Shown here one piece after another: positions 18,562 to 26,641 of a stretch of 64,000 nucleotides of DNA. Numbering within the stretch: the stretch's first letter is position 1; each line of letters opens with the position of its first letter. Below the pieces are notes generated by a model. It worked only from the letters and a program-made list of their open reading frames with translations. It had not been told where the DNA came from and made no database searches. The DNA lies in the NCBI GenBank assembly GCA_902578115.1, contig CACHBR010000005.1:1-64000 (forward strand), written 5' to 3'. The DNA comes from an uncultured Pelagibacteraceae bacterium. GTDB taxonomy: Bacteria > Pseudomonadota > Alphaproteobacteria > Pelagibacterales > Pelagibacteraceae. The translations under genes were made by a program, and so were the position numbers.

Positions 18562-19677
18562 ATGAATTCAAAAAAAGTTTTTTTTGAATTAATCAAAACT
18601 CACAAAGAAGCAAGACTTGGACAGATTAGAACTTCACGAGGCTTGATTGATACACCTGCATTTATGCCTGTCGGTACACAGGGAACTGTAAAAAGTATAT
18701 TTGTTGATGATGTTTTAAAGACTAATTCTCAAATAATTTTGGGTAACACTTACCATCTTTTTTTAAGGCCCGGATTAGAAATTTTAAAAAATGTCGGAGG
18801 CCTACATCAATTTATGAATTGGCAAAAACCTATTTTGACTGACTCTGGAGGTTTTCAAATAATGTCATTATCAAAGTTTAGAAAAATTGATAAAGAAAAA
18901 GGTGCTATTTTTTCATCTCATCTTGATGGAAAAAAAATTGAACTTAGTCCAGAAAAAAGTATTCAAATTCAAAAAATAATTAATTCCGATATTTTAATGG
19001 TTTTAGACGAGTGTCCTAAACTTACTAATGATAAAAAACTAATTGCTAATGCTATTGATGTTTCAACAGATTGGGCAAAAAGATCTAAAATTGAATTTAA
19101 TAATGCTGAAAACAAATTTCTTTTTGGAATTGTGCAAGGAGGATTATTTGATGACTTAAGAGTCGAAAGCTTAGAAAAATTGCTCGAAATCAATTTTGAT
19201 GGGTATGCTTTAGGTGGTTTAGCTGTTGGGGAAAAGCAAAATGAAATGTTTAATGTTTTAGATAATATCACAAATAAAATGCCGAAAAATAAACCTCGAT
19301 ATCTTATGGGTGTTGGAACACCATCGGATCTTTTAGGTGCTGTTAAATCTGGCATAGATATGTTTGATTGTGTTTTGCCAACTAGATCAGGGAGAACTGG
19401 TCTTGCTTTTACTTGGGATGGAAAAGTAAATATAAGAAATTCAAAATATAAAAAAGACTTGAAACCACTAGATGAGAATACAAATTTAAGAAACTTAAAT
19501 AAATATTCAAAAAGCTATCTAAATCATTTAATTAATACGAATGAAATATTAGCATCTATGTTAATCTCTTTACATAATATAAATTTTTACCAAGAATTTA
19601 TGAAAAAAATTAGAACCTCAATAAAAGATGGTTCTTTCGATGATTTTTACAAGGAGAATATTTCTAAATTTAATTAG
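18562..19677 (+). CDS. tgt: tRNA-guanine transglycosylase lacking the zinc cysteines
   Basis: Tgt swaps guanine-34 for preQ1 in tRNAs with GUN anticodons, on the way to queuosine. The core is intact: LTDSGGFQIMSLSKFRK with the Asp that acts as general acid, GIVQGG, GYALGGLAVGE, and MFDCVLPTRSGRTGLAF with the nucleophilic Asp and base-recognition loop. In place of the CxCx2C...H zinc site, the sequence reads NTNLRNLN at residues 306-313, with no cysteine from residue 285 to the C-terminus; a His (H338, in SLHN) remains. At 371 aa the length is normal. This loss is described under findings. Confidence 0.94.
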   Translation: MNSKKVFFELIKTHKEARLGQIRTSRGLIDTPAFMPVGTQGTVKSIFVDDVLKTNSQIILGNTYHLFLRPGLEILKNVGGLHQFMNWQKPILTDSGGFQIMSLSKFRKIDKEKGAIFSSHLDGKKIELSPEKSIQIQKIINSDILMVLDECPKLTNDKKLIANAIDVSTDWAKRSKIEFNNAENKFLFGIVQGGLFDDLRVESLEKLLEINFDGYALGGLAVGEKQNEMFNVLDNITNKMPKNKPRYLMGVGTPSDLLGAVKSGIDMFDCVLPTRSGRTGLAFTWDGKVNIRNSKYKKDLKPLDENTNLRNLNKYSKSYLNHLINTNEILASMLISLHNINFYQEFMKKIRTSIKDGSFDDFYKENISKFN

Positions 19678-19679
19678 AT

Positions 19680-20579
19680 TTATGTTATTATTTCCAAACC
19701 ACATTCACTTGAGGTTTTTTTAAGATAATTAAAACCAATTTTAGCATATTCAAATGGATTTGCTTTTTTTGGATCTTGTTCTGCCTCAACAACAAGCCAA
19801 CCTTGATAGTTATTCTTTGCAAGCTCATTAAAAATAGGCTTATAATCTATACAACCATCCCCAGGAACAGTAAAAGCACCCTCTAAAAAAGCATGCCTAA
19901 AACTTAGATCCTGAGATAGTGACTTGTTTAAAACCTTTTCTCTCATATCTTTACAATGAACGTGTGCAATTTTCTCTTTAAAATCTCTTATAATTTTCAA
20001 AGAATTACCACCAGCAAATAACATGTGGCCAGTGTCTATGGTTAGTTTAACTGTATCGTTTGTTTCATTCATTAGCCTTTCAGTATCTTCATGTGATTGT
20101 ATTACAGTTCCCATATGATGATGATAGGCTAATGGCATATTTTCACCTTCTAATCTTTTTCCAACTTCATTAATTTTTTCACAGAAATTTTTCCAATCAT
20201 CTTTATCTAATTTTGGTCTTTTTGATAAAGGTTTTGATTCATCCGCTTGTATTGAATTAGTGACCTCGGCAAAAACTATGCAAGGTGCATTGCAATCTTT
20301 AAATAAATCTAATTGAGTTCTAATATTTTCCATTTCATCTTTTACAGACCTTTTTAATAGATTTGCGCCATACCAACCAGAACATAAATTAATATTGTGT
20401 TTATTTAATATGGGCAACAATTCTTTAGAGGTTTTAGGAAATTTCCCTCCAGACTCAATTCCAGTAAATCCAGCTTCTCTAGCTTCAGACAAACAAGTTT
20501 CTAAAGATGTATCGCCGCCTAGTTCTGGCATATCATCATTACTCCACGCTATTGGTGCTATTCCTAATTTTACTGACAT
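19680..20579 (-). CDS. iolE: Inosose dehydratase
   Basis: IolE dehydrates 2-keto-myo-inositol (scyllo-inosose) to the trihydroxy-cyclohexadione that IolD opens. The N-terminus KLGIAPIAWSNDDMPELGG is highly characteristic, as are GFTGIESGGKFP, AYHHHMGTVIQ, LTIDTGHMLFAG and HVHCKDMRE, which supply the metal-binding residues of this xylose-isomerase-like TIM barrel. GDGCIDYKPIF and VVEAEQDPKKANP complete the pattern. Length 299 aa is normal. It is convergent to tgt with a 2-bp gap and divergent from iolG, so it is transcribed separately from the transporter. Confidence 0.93.
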   Translation of the reverse strand: MSVKLGIAPIAWSNDDMPELGGDTSLETCLSEAREAGFTGIESGGKFPKTSKELLPILNKHNINLCSGWYGANLLKRSVKDEMENIRTQLDLFKDCNAPCIVFAEVTNSIQADESKPLSKRPKLDKDDWKNFCEKINEVGKRLEGENMPLAYHHHMGTVIQSHEDTERLMNETNDTVKLTIDTGHMLFAGGNSLKIIRDFKEKIAHVHCKDMREKVLNKSLSQDLSFRHAFLEGAFTVPGDGCIDYKPIFNELAKNNYQGWLVVEAEQDPKKANPFEYAKIGFNYLKKTSSECGLEIIT

Positions 20580-20642
20580 ATTTTTTTAATTTGTTAGAAT
20601 AAAGGTTAAAATCGTCAGTTTAAACAAAAAAGTGATTAGTTC
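20580..20642. promoter_or_regulatory. Divergent promoter region between iolE and iolG
   Basis: This 63-bp gap separates the start codons of iolE (reverse) and iolG (forward) and is the only space for promoters or operators of either gene. An 8-bp palindrome, GTTTAAAC, lies at 20618-20625. No convincing -35/-10 pair can be named by eye. No regulator gene (IolR, LacI or RpiR type) occurs in the locus, so any control would come from elsewhere. Confidence 0.35.
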
Positions 20643-21593
20643 ATGAAAAAAAATGTTGCATTATTTGGCTTAGGTAGAATAGGGGTGATGCATGCAAAAA
20701 ATATTGTATTAAATTCTAAACTAAAACTTAAGTATGTATACGATATAAATCAAAAAATAGCTAAAATTTATTCAAAAAAACTTAAATGTTTTAATTTAAA
20801 AAGTCCATCAAAAGCATTTTCAGATAAATCGATAGATATAATTTTTATATCTTCAACAACCTCTACACATATACCGTTAATAACCAAGTCCGTAAAAAGT
20901 AAGAAGATAGTTTTTTGCGAAAAACCTTTAGATTTAAATATTAATAAAGTTATAAAATGCAAAAAATATATAAAAAAATATAAACCAAAAATTCAGTTAG
21001 GTTTTAATAGACGTTATGATCCAGGTCATTATGCTTTAAAAAGATCATTATTATCGGGAAAAATTGGAAAATTAGAGAAAATTATTATTACAAGTAGAGA
21101 TCCAGCTCCTCCGTCTTTTAAATATTTAAAAAGTTCAGGTGGAATTTTTAGAGACATGACAATACATGATTTTGATATGGTTCGTTTTTATCTAGGTAAT
21201 GATGAAATAAAAGAAATTTTTGCAACAGCTTCAAATATTTCGAGTAAAAAATTTAATGATATTAAAGATTACGAATTAGCAACTTGTGTTCTTAAATCGG
21301 CAACAGGAGTAATTTGTACAATTAATAATTCACGACATTACAAATATGGTTATGATCAAAGAATTGAGGTTTTTGGTAGTAAGGGATGTTTGATATCTGA
21401 AAATAAAAAGAAATATAATTTTTTTATTGATAGATATAAAACAGCTTATAAATTACAACTCCAAGATCTTGTAAATCTTGCTAATAAAAATAAAAAACCT
21501 AGAGCTTCATTTATTGATGGAGAAAAAGCCCTTATTCTTGCTAACGCTGCATATAAATCTTTATCAAGTAAAAAAGTTATTAAAATTAGATAG
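20643..21593 (+). CDS. iolG: Inositol 2-dehydrogenase, Gfo/Idh/MocA family
   Basis: IolG oxidises myo-inositol to scyllo-inosose with NAD. The Rossmann start is ALFGLGRIGVMHAKN, then EKPLD (catalytic Lys), QLGFNRRYDPGH, and SGGIFRDMTIHDFDM with the catalytic Asp and His. SRHYKYGYDQRIEVFGSKG is the typical C-terminal segment of inositol dehydrogenases rather than of general family members. At 316 aa it is slightly shorter than usual (about 330-340). Divergent from iolE. A 111-bp gap separates it from the binding-protein gene. Confidence 0.87.
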   Translation: MKKNVALFGLGRIGVMHAKNIVLNSKLKLKYVYDINQKIAKIYSKKLKCFNLKSPSKAFSDKSIDIIFISSTTSTHIPLITKSVKSKKIVFCEKPLDLNINKVIKCKKYIKKYKPKIQLGFNRRYDPGHYALKRSLLSGKIGKLEKIIITSRDPAPPSFKYLKSSGGIFRDMTIHDFDMVRFYLGNDEIKEIFATASNISSKKFNDIKDYELATCVLKSATGVICTINNSRHYKYGYDQRIEVFGSKGCLISENKKKYNFFIDRYKTAYKLQLQDLVNLANKNKKPRASFIDGEKALILANAAYKSLSSKKVIKIR

Positions 21594-21704
21594 TTTTTTA
21601 AAACCCAGGGTTGAATAAAAAATAACACCACCTTTTCTTTTGATATTATTTTTGTTTAAATAAAAAATATTAATTAATTAATATTAACAACAAAAGAGGG
21701 AAAA
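21594..21704 (+). promoter_or_regulatory. Leader of the ABC transporter operon with a clear ribosome-binding site
   Basis: The 111 bp before the binding-protein gene are AT-rich and include a tandem ATTAATTAATTAAT-like stretch around 21669-21685. AGAGGG at 21695-21700 lies 4 bp before the ATG. It is one of the few strong Shine-Dalgarno sites in the window, fitting high expression of a periplasmic binding protein. A separate promoter is likely, but I cannot place it with confidence. Confidence 0.45.
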
Positions 21705-22625
21705 ATGAGAAAAATATATTTAACTATATTAGCTTTCCTTTCGTGGGCAGCAATGTCAGTAGCATCCTTTGCTATTGATGTAATCGTTGTTTCACATGGT
21801 CAAGCTAACGATCCTTTCTGGTCGGTTGCTAAAAATGGAGTCGACTCTGCTTGCAAAGATATGAAAATCAAGTGTAAGTATACAGCTCCAGGTACTTTCG
21901 ACATGGTGGAAATGGCAAAATTAATTGACAATGCTGTTTCACAAAAACCAAAAGGAATTGTAATCACTTTACCTGATGCTGCAGCTCTAGGAAAATCTGT
22001 AAAAGCTGCAATTGCTGCTGGAATTCCAGTAGTATCAATGAACTCTGGTTCTGATGACTTTGCTAAATTAGGTATTAGCGCTCACGTTGGTCAAACTGAG
22101 TTTGAAGCAGGTGTAGGTGGTGGTCAAAAAATGAAAGCTGCGGGCGGTAAGAAAGCTCTTTGCGTTAATCACGAAGTAGGTAACGTAGCTCTTGATAGAA
22201 GATGTGCAGGTTTCAAAAAAGGTTTTGGAGGTTCAGTAGAAATACTTGGTACTTCTAATGACCCAACAGAAATTCAAAAAGCTGTTGCTGCTAAATTAGG
22301 TGGTGTCGACACTATCCTTACTTTAGGCGCGGGACTTTCTGGCGAAGCTGCTTTAAAAGCATTAAAATCTGCTGGAAAAGTTGGTTCGATAAAACTTGGA
22401 ACATTTGATATGTCTCCAGATATGTTGAAAGCTGCAGCTGCAGGAGAAGTTGAGTTTTTAATTGACCAACAACAATATCTTCAGGGATATTTGCCTATCG
22501 CAATTTTTGCTCAGTATATGAGATGGGGAACAATGCCAGCTGGTGTTGTTATGACGGGACCTGGTTTCGTTACTCCAGATAATGCTAGCAAAGTAATTAA
22601 GTGGGCAGCACAAGGTTATAGATAA
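21705..22625 (+). CDS. Periplasmic sugar/cyclitol-binding protein of a CUT2-type ABC transporter
   Basis: Type I periplasmic binding protein. A signal peptide ends near VASFA at about residue 23, and the mature protein starts IDVIVVSHGQANDPFW, the family pattern where the Asn-Asp-Pro-Phe-Trp loop contacts sugar. VITLPDAAALGKSVKAAIAAGIPVVSMNSG and FLIDQQQYLQGYLP are typical of ribose/inositol/fructose-binding proteins. Codons are less AT-biased than in neighbours, as expected for a highly expressed gene. Context with iolG/iolE suggests inositol; the gene order with a downstream kinase also resembles fructose transport systems (FrcBCAK). Confidence 0.88.
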   Translation: MRKIYLTILAFLSWAAMSVASFAIDVIVVSHGQANDPFWSVAKNGVDSACKDMKIKCKYTAPGTFDMVEMAKLIDNAVSQKPKGIVITLPDAAALGKSVKAAIAAGIPVVSMNSGSDDFAKLGISAHVGQTEFEAGVGGGQKMKAAGGKKALCVNHEVGNVALDRRCAGFKKGFGGSVEILGTSNDPTEIQKAVAAKLGGVDTILTLGAGLSGEAALKALKSAGKVGSIKLGTFDMSPDMLKAAAAGEVEFLIDQQQYLQGYLPIAIFAQYMRWGTMPAGVVMTGPGFVTPDNASKVIKWAAQGYR

Positions 22626-22639
22626 AAAATCTTTAAAGA

Positions 22640-22672
22640 GGGCCTGGTTATAAAATCAGGCCCCTTTTTTTT
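22640..22672 (+). terminator. Intra-operon rho-independent terminator (attenuator) after the binding protein
   Basis: A perfect 7-bp stem, GGGCCTG (22640-22646) with CAGGCCC (22657-22663), encloses a 10-base loop and is followed by a run of eight T at 22665-22672. It sits 14 bp after the binding-protein stop and before the permease gene. Such a hairpin is expected to make most transcripts end after the binding protein, so that it is made in excess over the membrane and ATPase parts. Confidence 0.88.
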
Positions 22673-22688
22673 AAAAAAATTTAAAATT

Positions 22689-23807
22689 ATGTCAACTAAG
22701 TCAAAAAGTATTCAAAACAAATCTAGTGACGAGAGATTAAGAAAAGTTTCTAAACTTAAAGTATTATTAAATCGACCTGAATTAGGTGCGCTTGGTGGTT
22801 CAATTTTAGTATTTATATTTTTTGGAATTATAGCTGGTGATACTGGAATGTTCAGTGCATATGGAACAATAAATTTTTTAGAGGTATCAGCTAATTTAGG
22901 GATTATCGCTGTAGCCGCAGCTTTACTAATGATCGGTGGAGAGTTTGATTTATCGGTTGGATCAATGATCGGCTTTGCCGGAATTTGTATAGCTATACCA
23001 GCAATATATTGGGGTTGGCCTCTTTGGATGAGTATTTTATTTGCTTTTTCTATGGCTGTTTTAGTTGGTTATGCCAACGGTATTCTTGTAGTAAGAACTG
23101 GTCTTCCATCATTTATTGTTACACTAGCAATGTTATTTATTTTAAGAGGTGCAACTTTAGCTATAACAAGGTTAATCACTGGAAGAACACAAATACCAGG
23201 ATTAAGGGTTTTAGTAGAAGACGATCCGATAGCTTGGATTTTTTCTGCAGATGCTTTTCAATTTGTTTTTACCTGGCTCGGATCTTTAGGTTTAATTGAA
23301 TTAAGACAAGATGGCACTCCATTAGCAACGGGAATTCCTGCGTCTGTTATATGGTGGATTGCTATGACAATATTCGCAACTTGGTTGCTTATGAAAACTA
23401 GATATGGAAATTGGATATTTGCATCTGGTGGAGATAAACTTGGTGCAAGAAATGTTGGGGTTCCAGTAGGTAAGGTTAAAATAAGTTTATTCATTGGAAC
23501 TGCAGTTGCAGCTACTATTTATGCTTGTGTTCAAGTATTGGATGCAGGATCAGCTGATACAATGAGAGGTTTTTTAAAAGAGTTAGAAGCAATTGTTGCT
23601 GCTGTAGTAGGTGGCTGTTTGTTAACTGGTGGGTATGGCTCAGCGATAGGAGCAGCTTTTGGAGCATTGATATTTGGAACGGTTTCTATGGGAATTTATT
23701 ACACAGATGTTGATACCGACTGGTTCAAAGTTTTTCTAGGTGTGATGATGTTAATAGCTGTAATATTTAATAATTATATAAGAAGAAGGGTTACAGAAAA
23801 TAAATAA
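22689..23807 (+). CDS. CUT2-family ABC transporter permease
   Basis: Inner-membrane permease of the sugar/cyclitol ABC importer, about ten hydrophobic helices over 372 aa. NLGIIAVAAALLMIGGEFDLSVGS is the signature of the branched RbsC/FrcC/inositol permease family, and VGGCLLTGGYGSAIGAAFGALIFG is the C-terminal family segment with the EAA-like coupling region. It starts 16 bp after the terminator hairpin and ends one base before the ATPase gene. A loop around residues 170-215 is longer than in RbsC. Confidence 0.91.
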   Translation: MSTKSKSIQNKSSDERLRKVSKLKVLLNRPELGALGGSILVFIFFGIIAGDTGMFSAYGTINFLEVSANLGIIAVAAALLMIGGEFDLSVGSMIGFAGICIAIPAIYWGWPLWMSILFAFSMAVLVGYANGILVVRTGLPSFIVTLAMLFILRGATLAITRLITGRTQIPGLRVLVEDDPIAWIFSADAFQFVFTWLGSLGLIELRQDGTPLATGIPASVIWWIAMTIFATWLLMKTRYGNWIFASGGDKLGARNVGVPVGKVKISLFIGTAVAATIYACVQVLDAGSADTMRGFLKELEAIVAAVVGGCLLTGGYGSAIGAAFGALIFGTVSMGIYYTDVDTDWFKVFLGVMMLIAVIFNNYIRRRVTENK

Positions 23808-24599
23808 ATGTCTGATAATTTAATAGAGTTTAATAATATAAGTAAATTTTTTGGATCTGTTATTGCTTTAAAAGATGTAACCATGCACATTAAAAGAGGT
23901 CAGATAATGTGTTTGCTCGGTGACAATGGAGCTGGAAAGTCTACGTTAATCAAAACTTTATCTGGTGTGCATAAACCTGATGAAGGCGAGATTATAGTTG
24001 AGGGAAAAAAAACTATTTTTGACTCACCTAGGGACGCCTTGGACATGGGTATTGCTACAGTCTATCAAGATCTAGCTTTAGTTTCATTAATGAGTGTAAC
24101 AAGAAATTTTTTTATGGGAAGAGAGCCTACTAAAGGCTTTGGTCCATTTAAAACTTTCGACATAAATAGAGCTAATACTATAGCTTCTGAAAGAATGGGT
24201 CAAATTGGGATTGATGTTAGAGATCCTTCACAAGCAGTAGGCACCATGTCAGGTGGTGAGAGACAATGTTTGGCTATATCAAGAGCGATATATTTTGGTG
24301 CAAAAGTTTTAATATTAGATGAACCAACATCCGCTTTAGGTGTTCATCAAGCTTCTGTAGTTTTAAAATACATTGTTAAAGCTGCATCTTCTGGTTTAGG
24401 TGTTATTTTAATTACACACAATGTTCATCACGCATACCCTGTTGGCAACAGTTTTACTATTTTGAATAGAGGAAAAAGTATGGGTACTTTTGACAAAAAG
24501 AATTTATCTAGAGAAAAACTGTTAGGTATGATGGCAGGTGGAGAAGAACTTGATAAACTTGAAGTCGAATTAAAAGAAATTGATAGAATTAAAAATTAA
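23808..24599 (+). CDS. ABC transporter ATPase, single-domain CUT2 type
   Basis: ATP-hydrolysing subunit of the importer. Walker A is [10 protein letters not shown] at about residue 42, the signature motif MSGGERQ, and Walker [13 protein letters not shown]. The family's usual two-domain architecture (RbsA, IatA, about 500 aa) is absent; this is a single 263-aa module like FrcA, so it should act as a homodimer. It overlaps the ROK kinase start by one base and follows the permease directly. Confidence 0.92.
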   Translation: MSDNLIEFNNISKFFGSVIALKDVTMHIKRGQIMCLLGDNGAGKSTLIKTLSGVHKPDEGEIIVEGKKTIFDSPRDALDMGIATVYQDLALVSLMSVTRNFFMGREPTKGFGPFKTFDINRANTIASERMGQIGIDVRDPSQAVGTMSGGERQCLAISRAIYFGAKVLILDEPTSALGVHQASVVLKYIVKAASSGLGVILITHNVHHAYPVGNSFTILNRGKSMGTFDKKNLSREKLLGMMAGGEELDKLEVELKEIDRIKN

Positions 24600-25486
24600 T
24601 GCAAATTGGAATAGATTTGGGCGCAACTAAAATCGAGTCGGTTCTTTTAGATGACAATGGATCTGAACTACATAGAAGTAGAAAAGAGTCACCCAAAGAT
24701 TATAAAGAAACATTAAATTCAATTACTGACTCTGTAAAAATAATTGAGAATAAATTTAAAAAGAATTTAAATGTTGGTGTATGTCATCCAGGTTCAACAA
24801 ATTTAGATACCGGTGTTATTCAAAACGCTTACAATTCTCCATGGTTAAATAATATGAAATTTTCAGATGATATTTCTAAAAGTTTAAATAGAAAAGTTCT
24901 ATGTGAAAATGATGCTAATTGTTTCGCATTGTCAGAAGCTTTTGATGGTTCAGCACAACATTACAAAATAGTTTTTGGAATAATTTTAGGATCAGGATGT
25001 GGTGGTGGATTAGTTATAGATAAAAAAATTTTAGTTGGGCCAAATGCATTTGCTGGAGAATGGGGCCATGTTCCTATAGGAAAATCCAAAAAAGACCATA
25101 ACATTGAGGAGTTTATTTCAGGAAAAGGCTTAGAGAGACAATATTTGGCTAAATTTAAAAAAAAACTTTTTGCAAAAGATATATTTAAAAAATCTAGGGA
25201 AAATTCGTCAGATGAAAAACTAATTGTAGATGAATTTAATAATAAATTAGGTTTAAGCTTATCACTTATAATAAATATAATTGATCCTGATGCAATTGTT
25301 TTTGGAGGTGGTGTGTCTAACGAAATTAAATCTCTTGAAGAGATTAAAATAATTACAGAAAAATACTTGTCAGAATTTAATAATATTGAAAAGGTAAATC
25401 TTAAAACAGTTTTTTTAAAACCAAAATATGGTGACGCTAGTGGAGTTAGAGGAGCCGCAATTTTGAATAGACAGAATCTTATTTAA
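24599..25486 (+). CDS. ROK-family sugar kinase
   Basis: ROK proteins are ATP-dependent sugar kinases or regulators. The N-terminal phosphate motif is IGIDLGATKIESVLLDDNG, and CENDANCFALSEAFDG and GIILGSGCGGGLVID follow with the catalytic Asp (in ENDANCF). There is no N-terminal DNA-binding helix-turn-helix, so this is a kinase rather than a NagC/Xyl-type repressor. The canonical ROK Zn motif (GHxxxxxxxxxCxCG...C) keeps only the His region (EWGHVPIG); the cysteines are replaced. It is coupled to the transporter operon, so it may phosphorylate the imported sugar or a downstream keto-acid intermediate. Confidence 0.85.
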   Translation: MQIGIDLGATKIESVLLDDNGSELHRSRKESPKDYKETLNSITDSVKIIENKFKKNLNVGVCHPGSTNLDTGVIQNAYNSPWLNNMKFSDDISKSLNRKVLCENDANCFALSEAFDGSAQHYKIVFGIILGSGCGGGLVIDKKILVGPNAFAGEWGHVPIGKSKKDHNIEEFISGKGLERQYLAKFKKKLFAKDIFKKSRENSSDEKLIVDEFNNKLGLSLSLIINIIDPDAIVFGGGVSNEIKSLEEIKIITEKYLSEFNNIEKVNLKTVFLKPKYGDASGVRGAAILNRQNLI

Positions 25487-26636
25487 GTATTTTACGTATT
25501 TCACTTGAAGAAAACTTTTTAGGTATACTACAAGAGGATTTTATATTAATTCTTTTTCTTTTTTTTGCAGCTGTCATGATTGATTGTATAATATCTAATA
25601 CATGAAAAGATAAATCTCCATTACATCTATGTTTTTTATTATTTTGAATACAATAGGCCATTTCAGCCAAACCAACACCTCTGTAATTCGCGTTTATTGG
25701 AGACTCGTTTGCTCTAAGACTTTTCTGTCTAATATTAATTTTACCTAAATACATTTTATTTGTTTTATGTTCTTTCCAAGTTCCTCCTAGTTTTTTGCAT
25801 GTATACACTGAACCTCCAAACATATTTGGGTCTGGTACAAGTATTGAACCTTTACTACCATATAGTTCAATATGATTTCTGTGATGTGCTATTACATCAA
25901 AAGATAGTGTAAATCTAATTATTGAACCATTATTAAAAAAAATTGTTCCTAAGTAGGTGGTTGGACACAAAACTTTTATTGATTTACCTTTTCTTGGTCC
26001 GATACCTATTATCCTCTTTTTTTTGTTCCACATAAAGCTTCCCCAAACTTGTTTTGCTGGTCCTAGCAAGTTTACTAAGGCAGTCAAATAATAAGGACCC
26101 ATATCAATAACAGGACCACCTTCTTTTTTTGCAAACCATGGTTCAGGATTTGGATGATAAGATTGAACACCTGGGTAAGCAAAAATAATATTTCCTAAGT
26201 TAATTTTACCAATCAAATTTTTCTCTAATATTTCCTTTGATTTTTGATTACCACCACCTAGAAATGTATCTGGGGCGTTGCCTATGTAAAGTCTTTTTCT
26301 TTTTGAGATTTTTAGTAATTCCTTTCCATCTTTTAAATTAATCGCCATTGGTTTTTCCGTATACACATGTTTATTATTTAGAAGAGCTTTTTTTGAAACC
26401 TCAAAATGTGCTTTTGGAACAGTAAGATTTAGTATTATTTCAATTTCCTTATCTTTAAGTAAATTTTTCACGCTTAGAGCTTTTATTTTATAAGTTGAAG
26501 CACATTTTTTTGCTGCTAGATGATTTATATCTGCACATTTAATAATTCTGAAATTATTAAAGTATTTATGAGCTCTAAAATAAGTTTCGGCTATGTGTCC
26601 ACAACCTATAAGACCAACTTTAAAAACTTTAGCCAT
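25479..26636 (-). CDS. Gfo/Idh/MocA-family oxidoreductase, substrate unknown
   Basis: NAD(P)-dependent oxidoreductase, 385 aa. The Rossmann start is VGLIGCGHIAETYFRAH, the catalytic EKPMA motif follows, and GGPVIDMGPYYLTALVNLLGP carries the Asp and the His-equivalent Tyr. GNAPDTFLGGGNQ marks a subfamily different from IolG. It lies directly downstream of iolD on the same strand (5-bp gap) and so is probably co-transcribed. It could act on another inositol isomer (scyllo-, D-chiro-) or a sugar acid. It overlaps the 3' end of the ROK kinase by 8 bp. Confidence 0.8.
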   Translation of the reverse strand: MAKVFKVGLIGCGHIAETYFRAHKYFNNFRIIKCADINHLAAKKCASTYKIKALSVKNLLKDKEIEIILNLTVPKAHFEVSKKALLNNKHVYTEKPMAINLKDGKELLKISKRKRLYIGNAPDTFLGGGNQKSKEILEKNLIGKINLGNIIFAYPGVQSYHPNPEPWFAKKEGGPVIDMGPYYLTALVNLLGPAKQVWGSFMWNKKKRIIGIGPRKGKSIKVLCPTTYLGTIFFNNGSIIRFTLSFDVIAHHRNHIELYGSKGSILVPDPNMFGGSVYTCKKLGGTWKEHKTNKMYLGKINIRQKSLRANESPINANYRGVGLAEMAYCIQNNKKHRCNGDLSFHVLDIIQSIMTAAKKRKRINIKSSCSIPKKFSSSEIRKILK

Positions 26637-26641
26637 TTAAA

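Noticed and set aside
22985-23299. Open frame overlapping the ABC permease in another frame
   Set aside because: Cys/Tyr/Ser-rich translation without start signals; it is a shadow of the permease.
24599-25486. ROK protein as a transcriptional repressor
   Set aside because: The protein starts directly with the phosphate-binding motif and has no helix-turn-helix domain.
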